This document shows, one piece after another, positions 8,566 to 17,369 of a stretch of 41,366 nucleotides of DNA. Under the pieces are notes generated by a model that did not search any database, was not told the DNA's origin, and saw only the letters and a list, made by a program, of their open reading frames with translations. Made by a program: the position numbers and the translations under genes. Each line of letters begins with the position of its first letter. Position 1 is the stretch's first letter. Source of the DNA: Ruminococcus sp. (GTDB lineage: Bacteria > Bacillota > Clostridia > Oscillospirales > Ruminococcaceae); contig JAISIC010000080.1 in the NCBI GenBank assembly GCA_031262225.1, positions 1 through 41,366 on the forward strand, given 5' to 3'.

Positions 8566-11460
8566 ATGAAATTCAAAGAAATTACCAAAGCACTTTCCGC
8601 CTACGGCATCAATATAAATTCCCGGCTCTTTAACGGTGAGTTTCAGATTTCCGGTATCACCGACAACTCTGAAAAGTGTGGGAGCGGCTTTATATTCGTG
8701 TGCATTCGCGGTCACAGATTTGACGGTCACACCATAGCCGATCAGATGCTTAGTGACGCAGAGGCGTTTTGCGTTGTCTGCGACCATGATCTCGGATTGA
8801 AACGTCAGATTATCGTTTCTGACACCCGTGATTTTTACGGGAAACTCTGTGCAGTTTGGTTTGATTCTCCCGAAAAGAAGCTTCATCTTACGGCGGTGAC
8901 AGGAACGAACGGCAAAACAACTACCACCTCGCTTATTGCACAAACCCTGGCTGCGGGCGGTAAAAAAATCGGGCTTATCGGAACAACCGGTGCATATATC
9001 GTAAGATATGACGAAGAAAGAAAGGTGCCTTCCCCCGACAACACCACCCCCTTTGCATATGAGCTGTTTGAGCTTTTGGCATATTTTTATAACAACGGCG
9101 TTGATGTTGTTGTGATGGAGGTTTCGTCCTTCGCCCTCGAACAGGGACGTATCGGACCTATCGTCTTTGATGTGTCGGTTTTCACGAACCTAACCCAGGA
9201 TCATCTTGACTATCACGAGACGATGGAGAATTACTATCAGGCAAAGCTTCGTCTTTTCACCGACCACACAAAGGTATCTATAATAAACGCCGACGACAGC
9301 TACGGTTCGCGTATGGTGAAAGATATCTCCGAAAAAACGGGCGGTAAAAACGTCTATGCCTACGGCTCGTCAAAAAACTGTCATATCATCATGGACGGTT
9401 TTAAGTTTGAGACGGACTGCACTCATTTTCGGATGGAAGCCGGCGGACAGTTTTTCATGGTTACCACCAACCTTGTCGGTGAATATAACATATACAACGC
9501 CGGGGCGGCAATTGCAACCTGCAACACCTTGGGAATGGGGATTGTGGCGATAATCCGTGCTATGTCAAAGGTTCACGGTGTTAAGGGGCGATGCGAAGTT
9601 ATCCCCTGCAAACGCGGATTTTCAATTATCTGCGACTACGCCCACACCCCGGACGCTCTCGTTCAGGTGTGCAATTCCTTAAAAAAGACCGCAAAAAAGC
9701 GGCTTATTGTGCTTTTCGGATGCGGCGGAAACAGAGATAAAGAAAAACGTCCGCTCATGGGTCAGGTTGTGGGGAAAATCGCCGATGTTGCGATAGTAAC
9801 CTCCGATAACCCGCGCGATGAAGACCCGGATGTGATAATCGACGAGATTATAGTCGGAATGGATAACTCAAAACCGATCATTCGGATAACCGATCGAAAA
9901 TCCGCTATAAACCACGCTATCTCTATCTGCAAAGCAGGCGACGTTCTGCTTCTTGCGGGCAAGGGGCACGAAACATACCAGATTTTGGCAGACGGCTTTA
10001 CTATCCCGTTTGACGAACGAAAAGTCTGTGCCGATATGCTCTCGCGATATTCCGCACCCCTCCCTCGCGAAGGCTCTGAAGGGAAGATGCGGCTTTCGGA
10101 GCTTGCAGATGTTGTGAACGGTTCAATTCGCGATGTCAAGGAGCTTCTCCGCGAATTTCCATACTCCGATATATTCACCGACACCCGCACACCAAAGCGG
10201 CACGGGTTATATATAGCACTCAAGGGCGAAAATTTTGACGGATATGAATTTATTCCGCAGGCAACCGAAGCGGGTGCTTTGGCTTCGGTGACAGAACGGA
10301 TTTACACCGGATACCCCTGTTTTGTCGTGAAAAGTTCAAAACAAGCACTGCTTGATATCGCCAAAAATTATCGTAAAAAATATTCGCTGCCTGTTATCGG
10401 CATAACCGGGAGTGTCGGGAAGACAACCACCAAAGAGATGACTGCTCTCGCACTCTCTGCTTCAAAGTCGGTGTTTTTCACAGAGGGTAATCAAAATAAC
10501 GAAATAGGCGTACCTAAAGCTTTGCTTGGCATAAACTTCTCACACACCGCCGCTGTAATTGAGATGGGCATGAACCATGCAGGCGAAATATCCCGCCTGT
10601 CCCACGCCGCCTGCCCCGATATCTGCGTCATCACCAATATCGGTTTTAACCATATCGAATTTTTTGATTCAAAAGAAGATATTTTAAGAGCGAAGCTTGA
10701 GATTTTAGACGGTGCAGCAAAAAACGCTCCGCTTCTCATAAACGGAAGCGATGCACTCCTTATGACAGCAAAAAAACTCATCAGCCGCAATCATAAGATT
10801 ATTACCTTCGGTATATCGGACAGCGGTGAGTTTGACTACAACGCTTCGGACATACTGCCGTCTCCTTTCTGTACAAAATTCCGAATAACGAGGGGAGATA
10901 AAATCATATCAGAGGTTGAAATTTTCATCCCCGGTCAACATAATGTTTTAAACGCACTTGCCGCTGTTGCCGTCGCAGACCTTGTAGGTGCTGACCCGGC
11001 AATAGCCGGGCAGATGCTTGACTGTTATCAGCCGCTCCCCATGAGGTCGCATATCGAAAAACGCGGACTAAACACCATAATCGTTGACTGCTATAACGCA
11101 TCGCCGTCGTCGATGGAGGCAAGCCTTAAGATGCTCGCTTCAATGCCGGTGAAATCAGGCGGCAGACGTGTCGCGGTGCTCGGTGATATGCTTGAAACGG
11201 GCGAACACGCCAGAGAACTTCACGAGCGTGTCGGCGAAATGGTGGTCGAAAACGGAATTGATCTTCTTGTCTGTTACGGCAACGATGCGAAGTATATCGC
11301 AAAAAAAGCGGACGAACTCGGAATGCATTCGGGATATTCCGCCGATAAAAACGTTATCAAAAACTTCCTTAAATTTAAGCTCAAACCCGATGATATAATT
11401 CTTTTCAAAGCTTCAAGAGGAATGCACCTTGAAACTTTGATAGATGAATTTTTCGCGTAA
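8566..11460 (+). CDS. murE/murF: MurE-MurF fusion: UDP-MurNAc-tripeptide synthetase plus D-Ala-D-Ala ligase
   Basis: One 964-residue frame holds two complete Mur ligases. Residues 1-about 494 are MurE: ATP loop TGTNGKTTT (112-120), and the signature DNPR at 414-417, which selects meso-diaminopimelate rather than lysine. Residues 508-964 are MurF: N-terminal TDTRTPKRHGLYIALKG, ATP loop GSVGKTTTKEM, and the C-terminal DCYNASPSSMEAS and GDMLETG motifs. The join is a linker of about 13 residues, and the M of an ancestral MurF start (ATG at 10087, in frame) remains. No stop or frameshift lies between. The start lacks a good SD; the hairpin TATTATT/AATAATA (8546-8563) sits just before the ATG. The fusion would couple two consecutive steps of lipid II precursor synthesis. 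Confidence 0.95.
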   Translation: MKFKEITKALSAYGININSRLFNGEFQISGITDNSEKCGSGFIFVCIRGHRFDGHTIADQMLSDAEAFCVVCDHDLGLKRQIIVSDTRDFYGKLCAVWFDSPEKKLHLTAVTGTNGKTTTTSLIAQTLAAGGKKIGLIGTTGAYIVRYDEERKVPSPDNTTPFAYELFELLAYFYNNGVDVVVMEVSSFALEQGRIGPIVFDVSVFTNLTQDHLDYHETMENYYQAKLRLFTDHTKVSIINADDSYGSRMVKDISEKTGGKNVYAYGSSKNCHIIMDGFKFETDCTHFRMEAGGQFFMVTTNLVGEYNIYNAGAAIATCNTLGMGIVAIIRAMSKVHGVKGRCEVIPCKRGFSIICDYAHTPDALVQVCNSLKKTAKKRLIVLFGCGGNRDKEKRPLMGQVVGKIADVAIVTSDNPRDEDPDVIIDEIIVGMDNSKPIIRITDRKSAINHAISICKAGDVLLLAGKGHETYQILADGFTIPFDERKVCADMLSRYSAPLPREGSEGKMRLSELADVVNGSIRDVKELLREFPYSDIFTDTRTPKRHGLYIALKGENFDGYEFIPQATEAGALASVTERIYTGYPCFVVKSSKQALLDIAKNYRKKYSLPVIGITGSVGKTTTKEMTALALSASKSVFFTEGNQNNEIGVPKALLGINFSHTAAVIEMGMNHAGEISRLSHAACPDICVITNIGFNHIEFFDSKEDILRAKLEILDGAAKNAPLLINGSDALLMTAKKLISRNHKIITFGISDSGEFDYNASDILPSPFCTKFRITRGDKIISEVEIFIPGQHNVLNALAAVAVADLVGADPAIAGQMLDCYQPLPMRSHIEKRGLNTIIVDCYNASPSSMEASLKMLASMPVKSGGRRVAVLGDMLETGEHARELHERVGEMVVENGIDLLVCYGNDAKYIAKKADELGMHSGYSADKNVIKNFLKFKLKPDDIILFKASRGMHLETLIDEFFA

Positions 11461-11482
11461 ATAAAAAACACGGGAGATTTTC

Positions 11483-12502
11483 ATGCCCCTTTGGATTCAG
11501 ATTACAGTCCCGATTCTTGCATTTTTGCTCTCTGCTGCCATAGGAACGATTTTAATTCCGCAGCTAAAAAAGCTTGGCATGAAGCAGACTATAAATAAAT
11601 ATATAACCTCCATCGACGGCAAAAAGCAGGGAACGCCGATGATGGGCGGGTTTATGTTCATTATCGCGTCGATCACTGCCCTTGCCGTGGGGATGGTGCT
11701 GTATATCGTTTTCGGTGGGACTTTCACCCTCAGAAGCGATAATAACGACCTCTATAAACTCATTGCAGGACTTGTTTTTGCTCTTCTCAATTCGTCGCTC
11801 GGTTTCGCCGACGACTACACAAAGGCTGTGAAGAAGAAGAATGACGGAATATCGATGCGGCAAAAACTCATTCCGCAGTTTATCTTCGCTGCCGCCTTCG
11901 TCTGGGCTTTATGGCTTTTGGGGGACAAAAGCACCGCAGTTGAGATACCCTTTATCGGCTCGCTTGAACTAAGCTACCTTTACTTCCCGCTTATGGTCTG
12001 TTTTGCCGTCTATCTGACAAATGCCGTCAACCTCACCGATGGCGTGGACGGGCTTTGCGGCTCTATGACCGTTATCGCAGGGCTCGCTTTGGCAATGCTT
12101 TCAACCAAGTTTGTTTTCCCTGAATACACCCTCTTCTCCCTCGCGGTTTCAGGGGCTTGCCTCGGCTTTTTAGTCCACAATCTGCACCCCGCAAAGGTTT
12201 TCATGGGCGACACCGGGTCGATGTATCTGGGAGCGTTTATAACCGCGGTCGGCTTCGCTTTGCATCAGCATTTTCTTTTAATCATCGTTGCCCTTGTCTA
12301 TATAATTGATGCTTTGACTGTTTTAATTCAGCGCCTCTACTATAAAATCACGCACGGCAAAAGACTTCTGCCCAAAACGCCTATACATCACGGCTTTCAG
12401 GAGATGGGCTTTTCGGACAACAAGGTTACGATAATGTTCACGACAGCAACTCTTATCTGCGGAATCGCCGCATATCTTTTCGCTTTGAAAACAAACATAT
12501 AA
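11483..12502 (+). CDS. mraY: Phospho-N-acetylmuramoyl-pentapeptide transferase MraY
   Basis: A polytopic membrane enzyme of 339 residues that transfers phospho-MurNAc-pentapeptide to undecaprenyl phosphate, making lipid I. Visible motifs are KKQGTPMMGG (about 48-57), the catalytic acid pair in FADDYTK (about 109-115), NAVNLTDGVDGL (about 176-187), MGDTGSMYLG (about 240-249) and the HHGFQEMGF loop (about 305-313). Hydrophobic segments fit the ten-helix topology. It starts after GGGAGA, 22 bp beyond murE-murF. In most clusters murD follows mraY; here ftsW follows directly. Confidence 0.96.
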   Translation: MPLWIQITVPILAFLLSAAIGTILIPQLKKLGMKQTINKYITSIDGKKQGTPMMGGFMFIIASITALAVGMVLYIVFGGTFTLRSDNNDLYKLIAGLVFALLNSSLGFADDYTKAVKKKNDGISMRQKLIPQFIFAAAFVWALWLLGDKSTAVEIPFIGSLELSYLYFPLMVCFAVYLTNAVNLTDGVDGLCGSMTVIAGLALAMLSTKFVFPEYTLFSLAVSGACLGFLVHNLHPAKVFMGDTGSMYLGAFITAVGFALHQHFLLIIVALVYIIDALTVLIQRLYYKITHGKRLLPKTPIHHGFQEMGFSDNKVTIMFTTATLICGIAAYLFALKTNI

Positions 12503-12518
12503 ATCCTCGGAGGAAACG

Positions 12519-13730
12519 ATGGATTATACCCGAAGCCAAGGCTTACCGAAAAAACAAATACAAAAAAAGGGGATTATCAAACCCTCGGCACCTGGACCGC
12601 GTCTGAAAAAGGGTCCTGTTGATGTGCCATTTGTGATAATCCTGCTCGTGCTGCTGGTCATAGGGATAATCATGATGTTTTCGGCAGGCTATGCTTGGGC
12701 GATTGAAGAGGATCTCCCCGGGAACTATTATTTTGTCCGCCAGCTTCGCTTCGCACTTTTCGGTCTCTTCCTTGCTTTCATCGCCTCTCACGTTGACTAT
12801 CATATATTCTATAATAAATATGTCATCGCCGGGATTTCGATTGTAACGCTGCTCCTTTTAATCCTCTGCCTTGCAGGACCTTTCGCAAGCCCTCATAACG
12901 AATCATACCGCTGGGTGAAGTTCGGACCTCTCGAATTTCAACCCTCCGAAGTTGCAAAATTCGCGGTAGTTGTGACCTTCTCGGCACTCTTCACCAAGTT
13001 TGCAGACAAGCTTGATAAATTCGGGCTTACTGTTATCCCCTGCGTGTTTATTTTGGGAATTATCGCGGCACTTTTAATGCAGGAATCGCATCTTTCGGCA
13101 ACGATAATAATCGGGCTTATCGGTGCGGTTATAATGTTTGTCGGCGGAACAAAGCTAAAATATTACATTCCTATTGCCATTGCCGGTGTTTTGGGTCTTG
13201 CCGGATTTTTGGTCTATTCGTATAAGGTTACAGACAGCTATTTCGGCGATCGTATTCACGCATGGTTAAACCCCTTCGATCCGGAGCTTGCAGAAAAACT
13301 CACATGGCAGATAACCCAGTCTCTGATTGCCATCGGTTCGGGCGGTTGGTTCGGTTTGGGGCTTGGGAACAGCCGTCAAAAATTCTTATACCTCCCCGAA
13401 AGCAAAAACGACTTCGTCTTCGCGATATTATGCGAAGAACTCGGCTTCTTCGGTGCTTTGGTTGTAATAGCCATCTTTATGTTCTTTATCGTCAGAGGCT
13501 TTCATATCGCGGCACACGCCCCTGATAAATTCGGTATGTTAATGGCGGTGGGGCTGACCGCACAGATCGGCATTCAGGCACTTCTGAACATCGCCGTTGT
13601 CACAAACACCATCCCGAACACCGGCATATCACTCCCCTTCTTCTCATATGGCGGCACAGCACTTGTCATGCAGCTTGTGCAGATGGGTATAATTCTGAAT
13701 ATTTCAAGGCAGTCGATTATTGATTCATAG
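12519..13730 (+). CDS. ftsW: SEDS glycosyltransferase FtsW/SpoVE
   Basis: A SEDS-family peptidoglycan polymerase of 403 residues with about ten membrane helices after a basic cytoplasmic N-terminus of about 35 residues. Family marks include ESYRWVKFGPLEFQPSEVAK (about 128-147), the MQESHLSATII segment, GNSRQKFLYLPESKNDFVFAILCEE near residue 290, and NTIPNTGISLPFFSYGG near the end. It polymerizes lipid II together with the class B PBP encoded upstream. The gene begins after CGGAGG, 16 bp past mraY. Cluster position fits FtsW, but the sporulation paralog SpoVE is hard to exclude. Confidence 0.94.
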   Translation: MDYTRSQGLPKKQIQKKGIIKPSAPGPRLKKGPVDVPFVIILLVLLVIGIIMMFSAGYAWAIEEDLPGNYYFVRQLRFALFGLFLAFIASHVDYHIFYNKYVIAGISIVTLLLLILCLAGPFASPHNESYRWVKFGPLEFQPSEVAKFAVVVTFSALFTKFADKLDKFGLTVIPCVFILGIIAALLMQESHLSATIIIGLIGAVIMFVGGTKLKYYIPIAIAGVLGLAGFLVYSYKVTDSYFGDRIHAWLNPFDPELAEKLTWQITQSLIAIGSGGWFGLGLGNSRQKFLYLPESKNDFVFAILCEELGFFGALVVIAIFMFFIVRGFHIAAHAPDKFGMLMAVGLTAQIGIQALLNIAVVTNTIPNTGISLPFFSYGGTALVMQLVQMGIILNISRQSIIDS

Positions 13731-13756
13731 CGGATTTTTAAAAAAGGGTAAGGTTT

Positions 13757-14923
13757 ATGACAAAAATAATTATTTCCGGCGGCGGTACCACAGGGCATAT
13801 CCACCCTGCTTTGGCGATTGCGGAGATTATAAAAAAACATATCCCCGACAGCGAATTTCTTTATGTCGGCACACCTGACAGCCTTGAAGAACGCATTGCA
13901 AAGCGTGAAGGCATCGCATTTGAGCCTATAACGGTGACAGGGTTCGGGCGAAAGATCAGCTTTTCAAATATAAAACGAAATGCCGAAAGTGCCGTGAACA
14001 TTGTCAAGGCAAGCAGACGCTGCAGAGAGATCATTGCAGAGTTTGCTCCCGACCTTGCCATCGGGACAGGCGGCTATGTCTGCGGTCCTATCATAAGAAC
14101 AGCGGCGAAACTCGGTATCCCGACTTTAATCCATGAGCAGAATGCTTTCCCCGGCATGACCGTCAAACTCCTTTCGCAAAATGTTGACGAGGTTATGCTT
14201 GCCTTCCCCGATGCGGCATCACGCCTCAGGACAAATGTAAAATACACCGTCACAGGGCTTCCCACCCGTGCTCACTACTACCAAAACCCGATTTCACGTC
14301 ATGACGCAAAACATAAATTAGGTTTTGATGATTCGCCTTTGATACTTTCATTCGGCGGCTCGCTCGGTGCGAAAACGATTAATGATATTGCAAAGAATTT
14401 GATACAGTTTACAGATACACTTCCGATAAAGATAAATCACATTCATGCCTACGGCAAAAACGGAGGTGCCAAAAATGGCATTGGAAACTTCTGCGAAAGC
14501 CTTACCCAAGCAGGAATAGATTATAACGGTTCGGACAGGCTCATGATACGCGAATATATCGACAACATGAATGTCTGTATGTCCGCTGCCGATCTTGTCA
14601 TAAGCCGTTCGGGTGCTTCCACAGTCTTTGAACTTCAAGCTCTGGGGCGTGCCTCAATACTTATTCCCTCTCCGAACGTCACCGAAAATCATCAGTACTA
14701 TAACGCCTGTGTAATCGGAAAAACCGGCGGAGCCGTGGTGTTGGAAGAAGATGAACTGAATCTAAGCTCACTACAGTCGATTGTGTCGGACCTGATGACA
14801 AATCCCGACAAATTACGGCAGATGGAAAGGGATGCTCACATAGGATTTGAAGCAAATACGCCCGAAAAAATCTTCAAATGCGTTGAATTTTTATTAAAAT
14901 CTGCGAATACAGACGAAAGTTAA
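13757..14923 (+). CDS. murG: UDP-GlcNAc:lipid I GlcNAc transferase MurG
   Basis: A GT28-family, peripheral membrane glycosyltransferase of 388 residues, producing lipid II from lipid I. The N-terminal G-loop ISGGGTTGHIHPALA (about 6-20), the second loop TGGYVCGP, HEQNAFPG (about 130-137), FGGSLGAKTIN (about 199-209) and the donor-site region SRSGASTVFELQALGRASILIPSP (about 281-304) are all present. It follows ftsW by 26 bp. The gap to murA (87 bp) is longer than others in the cluster and contains a hairpin. Confidence 0.96.
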   Translation: MTKIIISGGGTTGHIHPALAIAEIIKKHIPDSEFLYVGTPDSLEERIAKREGIAFEPITVTGFGRKISFSNIKRNAESAVNIVKASRRCREIIAEFAPDLAIGTGGYVCGPIIRTAAKLGIPTLIHEQNAFPGMTVKLLSQNVDEVMLAFPDAASRLRTNVKYTVTGLPTRAHYYQNPISRHDAKHKLGFDDSPLILSFGGSLGAKTINDIAKNLIQFTDTLPIKINHIHAYGKNGGAKNGIGNFCESLTQAGIDYNGSDRLMIREYIDNMNVCMSAADLVISRSGASTVFELQALGRASILIPSPNVTENHQYYNACVIGKTGGAVVLEEDELNLSSLQSIVSDLMTNPDKLRQMERDAHIGFEANTPEKIFKCVEFLLKSANTDES

Positions 14924-14956
14924 AGCATAAACTTATATATTTGCATTATAGCAAAA

Positions 14957-15004
14957 AACCCCAAACGGCATATTATGGAATATTAATATGCTGATAGAGG
15001 GGTT
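14957..15004 (+). promoter_or_regulatory. Leader hairpin over the murA ribosome binding site
   Basis: AACCCC (14957-14962) can pair with GGGGTT (14999-15004), and inside it GCATATTA (14968-14975) pairs with TAATATGC (14984-14991). The 3' arm contains the SD of murA (GAGGGG, ATG at 15011). There is no T run after it, so it is not a normal terminator. A role in translation control is inferred. Confidence 0.45.
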
Positions 15005-15010
15005 AGTAAT

Positions 15011-16273
15011 ATGCAAAAGTTCATTGTCACGGGAGGGCGAAAGCTTTCGGGGGAGACAATAATTCAAGGCTCCAAAAACGCAGTTCTGCCGATCCTTGCG
15101 GCGGCGGTGCTCATAGACGGCGAGGCGGTTATCGAAGGTGCTCCCAAGCTTTCGGACACCTATTCCGCAATAAGGATTTTAGGGCATCTGGGTGTCAAGG
15201 TGAAATACTGCGACTCGCAAAAAACAGTATCAGTCAATGCAACCCAAATTCACGCACACGAAATCCCCGACGAGATGATGAAGGAGATGCGCTCCTCAAT
15301 ATTTTTCTTAGGTCCTGTCATCGGCAGGACAGGAAGCTGCAAGCTCTCATACCCCGGGGGTTGCGATATAGGTCTTCGCCCCATTGATATGCATATATCC
15401 GCTCTTGAACAGATGGGGGTTAAGGTAACCCACACCGACGAGCATCTTCATTTCACAGCTGACAAGGGTCTCCACGGTGCAAAGATAGCACTTCGCTTTC
15501 CGAGTGTCGGAGCGACCGAAAACATTATCTGTGCGGCGGTGACCGCAAAGGGCACAACCGTTATCACAAACGCCGCCCGCGAACCCGAAGTAACCGACCT
15601 TATCAAATTCCTTAACACCGCCGGTGCTAAAATTAAACAGGCGGGCGAGGGGCGGATAGTCATCAACGGCGTTGCAAAGCTCCACAGTCTCACCCACACG
15701 GTAATTCCCGACCGAATCGCGGCGGCAACAATCCTTGCCGGAGTAACGGCGGCGGGGGGCTTCGTGACGGTGAGAAACTGCAATCCGCTTGACATGGAGG
15801 CGATCCTGCCGCTCTTTGAGCACATGGGTGCGAGCGTTTTCACCGGAAAAGATTTTGTCACCCTAAACTGCGGCAAGAAACTCCGTGCACTCCCCGAAAA
15901 GCTCACCACGATGGTGTATCCCGGCTTCCCCACCGATGCCCAGTCGGTTGTCATGGGTGCACTCTGCAAGGCTGCGGGAACTACCGTCGTTGAGGAGACC
16001 ATCTTTGAAAACCGATACCGCCATGTTCCCGAAATGCAGAAGATGGGTGCGGATATTGTTGTGTCGGGAAAGACAGCGGTCATTAAGGGAGTTAAAAGGC
16101 TTCACGGTGCAAAGGTCAACGCAACCGACCTTCGCGGCGGAGCGGGAATGGTTATCGCAGGGCTGACGGCGGAGGGTGTAACGGAAATAGGCGACATACG
16201 CTTTATTGATCGCGGCTATGACGAGCTTGAGCTTACATTCGCATCGCTCGGCGCGGATATAAAAAGAATATAA
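15011..16273 (+). CDS. murA: UDP-N-acetylglucosamine 1-carboxyvinyltransferase MurA
   Basis: The enzyme adds enolpyruvate from PEP to UDP-GlcNAc, the first committed step of peptidoglycan synthesis. It is 420 residues, the standard length. The N-terminal SKNAVLPILAA (about 21-31) and the active-site loop PGGCDIGLRP are present; C118 is the residue that reacts with PEP and fosfomycin, so the enzyme keeps the fosfomycin-sensitive form. GGAGMVIAGL lies near the C-terminus. Firmicutes often carry two murA paralogs; this is the copy in the dcw cluster, between murG and divIB. Confidence 0.96.
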   Translation: MQKFIVTGGRKLSGETIIQGSKNAVLPILAAAVLIDGEAVIEGAPKLSDTYSAIRILGHLGVKVKYCDSQKTVSVNATQIHAHEIPDEMMKEMRSSIFFLGPVIGRTGSCKLSYPGGCDIGLRPIDMHISALEQMGVKVTHTDEHLHFTADKGLHGAKIALRFPSVGATENIICAAVTAKGTTVITNAAREPEVTDLIKFLNTAGAKIKQAGEGRIVINGVAKLHSLTHTVIPDRIAAATILAGVTAAGGFVTVRNCNPLDMEAILPLFEHMGASVFTGKDFVTLNCGKKLRALPEKLTTMVYPGFPTDAQSVVMGALCKAAGTTVVEETIFENRYRHVPEMQKMGADIVVSGKTAVIKGVKRLHGAKVNATDLRGGAGMVIAGLTAEGVTEIGDIRFIDRGYDELELTFASLGADIKRI

Positions 16274-16290
16274 AAATACAGGAAAAACAT

Positions 16291-17205
16291 ATGGATTATC
16301 AAATGCATGACAGGGAGTACGGCGAATATCATTATAAAAAGAAAAAACACCGACGAAACTATTCGCTTGTCTTTTTAAGTATATTCATAATTTTGGCAGC
16401 CATCTTCGTAATTTTAAGTCTGACAATCCTCTTCCCGATTAAAACGGTGATTATCACAGGTTCATCGGTCTACAGTGCTTCAGATATAAAGAACACCGCC
16501 GATATTAAGGATGGACAGCAGATTATCACCCTAAAATCTGACAATATCGAAACAGCTATACTCGAAAAGTTTATCTATATAGATGAAACGAAGGTGAAAA
16601 AGCGGTTCCCCGAGACGGTGGAGATTGAGGTTATACCGTCAACACCGGCGGCAAGCATAGCCGTCGCAGATGGATATCTTTACCTTTCGGCAAGCGGCAA
16701 GATTTTAGAACTAAACCCCTTGCCCAAAAAGGATGCTCCTGTTTTCACCGGGGTTACCCTCTCCGAAGCTGTGGTCCCGGGTGTGACGATTGATACCGCC
16801 GCCGACACAGAAGATATGACCGATGAGGAGAAAGCAGACCTCTCCGCCGTTGCGTTGGTGCTTGAAGTTTCTGCCGATCTGCCCGAAAACGTCCGCGAAA
16901 AAACCGACTATATTGATGTGCGTGACCGCGGCGATATAAAGATTATGTACGACAACCGCCTTGAACTGGGCATCGGAGGGCTTTCCGACTTTGAATATAA
17001 GCTTGGTTTCCTCACAAAGATTATCGAAGATAAGATCGGTCCGAACACCTCCGGGAAGCTCACAATGCTCTCCACGGGCGGTGCAAGCTTTATCGACAGC
17101 GACGGATTAAAGTATAACGAGCGTAAGTTTGAAGCAAATAAGGCTCTTATGACCGCCGTTACCGATGAAACAAGCGAAACTTCATCTGTATCAGACAGCT
17201 CATGA
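16291..17205 (+). CDS. divIB: Cell division protein DivIB/FtsQ
   Basis: A bitopic division protein of 304 residues. The basic cytoplasmic N-terminus (KKKKHRRN) leads into one membrane helix (about 27-49), followed by a POTRA domain (about 50-125: FPIKTVIITGSSVYSASDI and FPETVEIEVIPSTP) and a beta-rich C-terminal domain with a Ser/Thr/Glu tail. It works with FtsL and DivIC at the septum. It follows murA by 17 bp and precedes ftsZ, a usual clostridial order. The assignment rests on the POTRA domain, topology and neighbours. Confidence 0.9.
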   Translation: MDYQMHDREYGEYHYKKKKHRRNYSLVFLSIFIILAAIFVILSLTILFPIKTVIITGSSVYSASDIKNTADIKDGQQIITLKSDNIETAILEKFIYIDETKVKKRFPETVEIEVIPSTPAASIAVADGYLYLSASGKILELNPLPKKDAPVFTGVTLSEAVVPGVTIDTAADTEDMTDEEKADLSAVALVLEVSADLPENVREKTDYIDVRDRGDIKIMYDNRLELGIGGLSDFEYKLGFLTKIIEDKIGPNTSGKLTMLSTGGASFIDSDGLKYNERKFEANKALMTAVTDETSETSSVSDSS

Positions 17206-17247
17206 AAAAATTTCCTTAAAAACTATTAGATTTTCCGTAAAAAACAC

Positions 17248-17276
17248 TTGATTTTGACATGAATATATGATATAAT
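17248..17276 (+). promoter_or_regulatory. Separate promoter for ftsZ
   Basis: TTGATT at 17248-17253, a 17-bp spacer and TATAAT at 17271-17276, in the 164-bp gap between divIB and ftsZ. A closer TTGACA (17254-17259) has only an 11-bp spacer to this -10 and is not the likely -35. It would let ftsZ be expressed above the level of the operon. Confidence 0.7.
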
Positions 17277-17369
17277 TTTAATGTGTTCATCCACAAATCA
17301 GAATATTACTATCTTTTGGTATTTAAATAGATTACAAAAATAAAGAATTGGTTCGGAGGAAATGAAAAG

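Noticed and set aside
15448-16083. 211-codon minus-strand frame inside murA
   Set aside because: Shadow of a complete, conserved murA.
17254-17276. TTGACA with TATAAT as the ftsZ promoter
   Set aside because: The spacer is only 11 bp; TTGATT at 17248 gives 17 bp.
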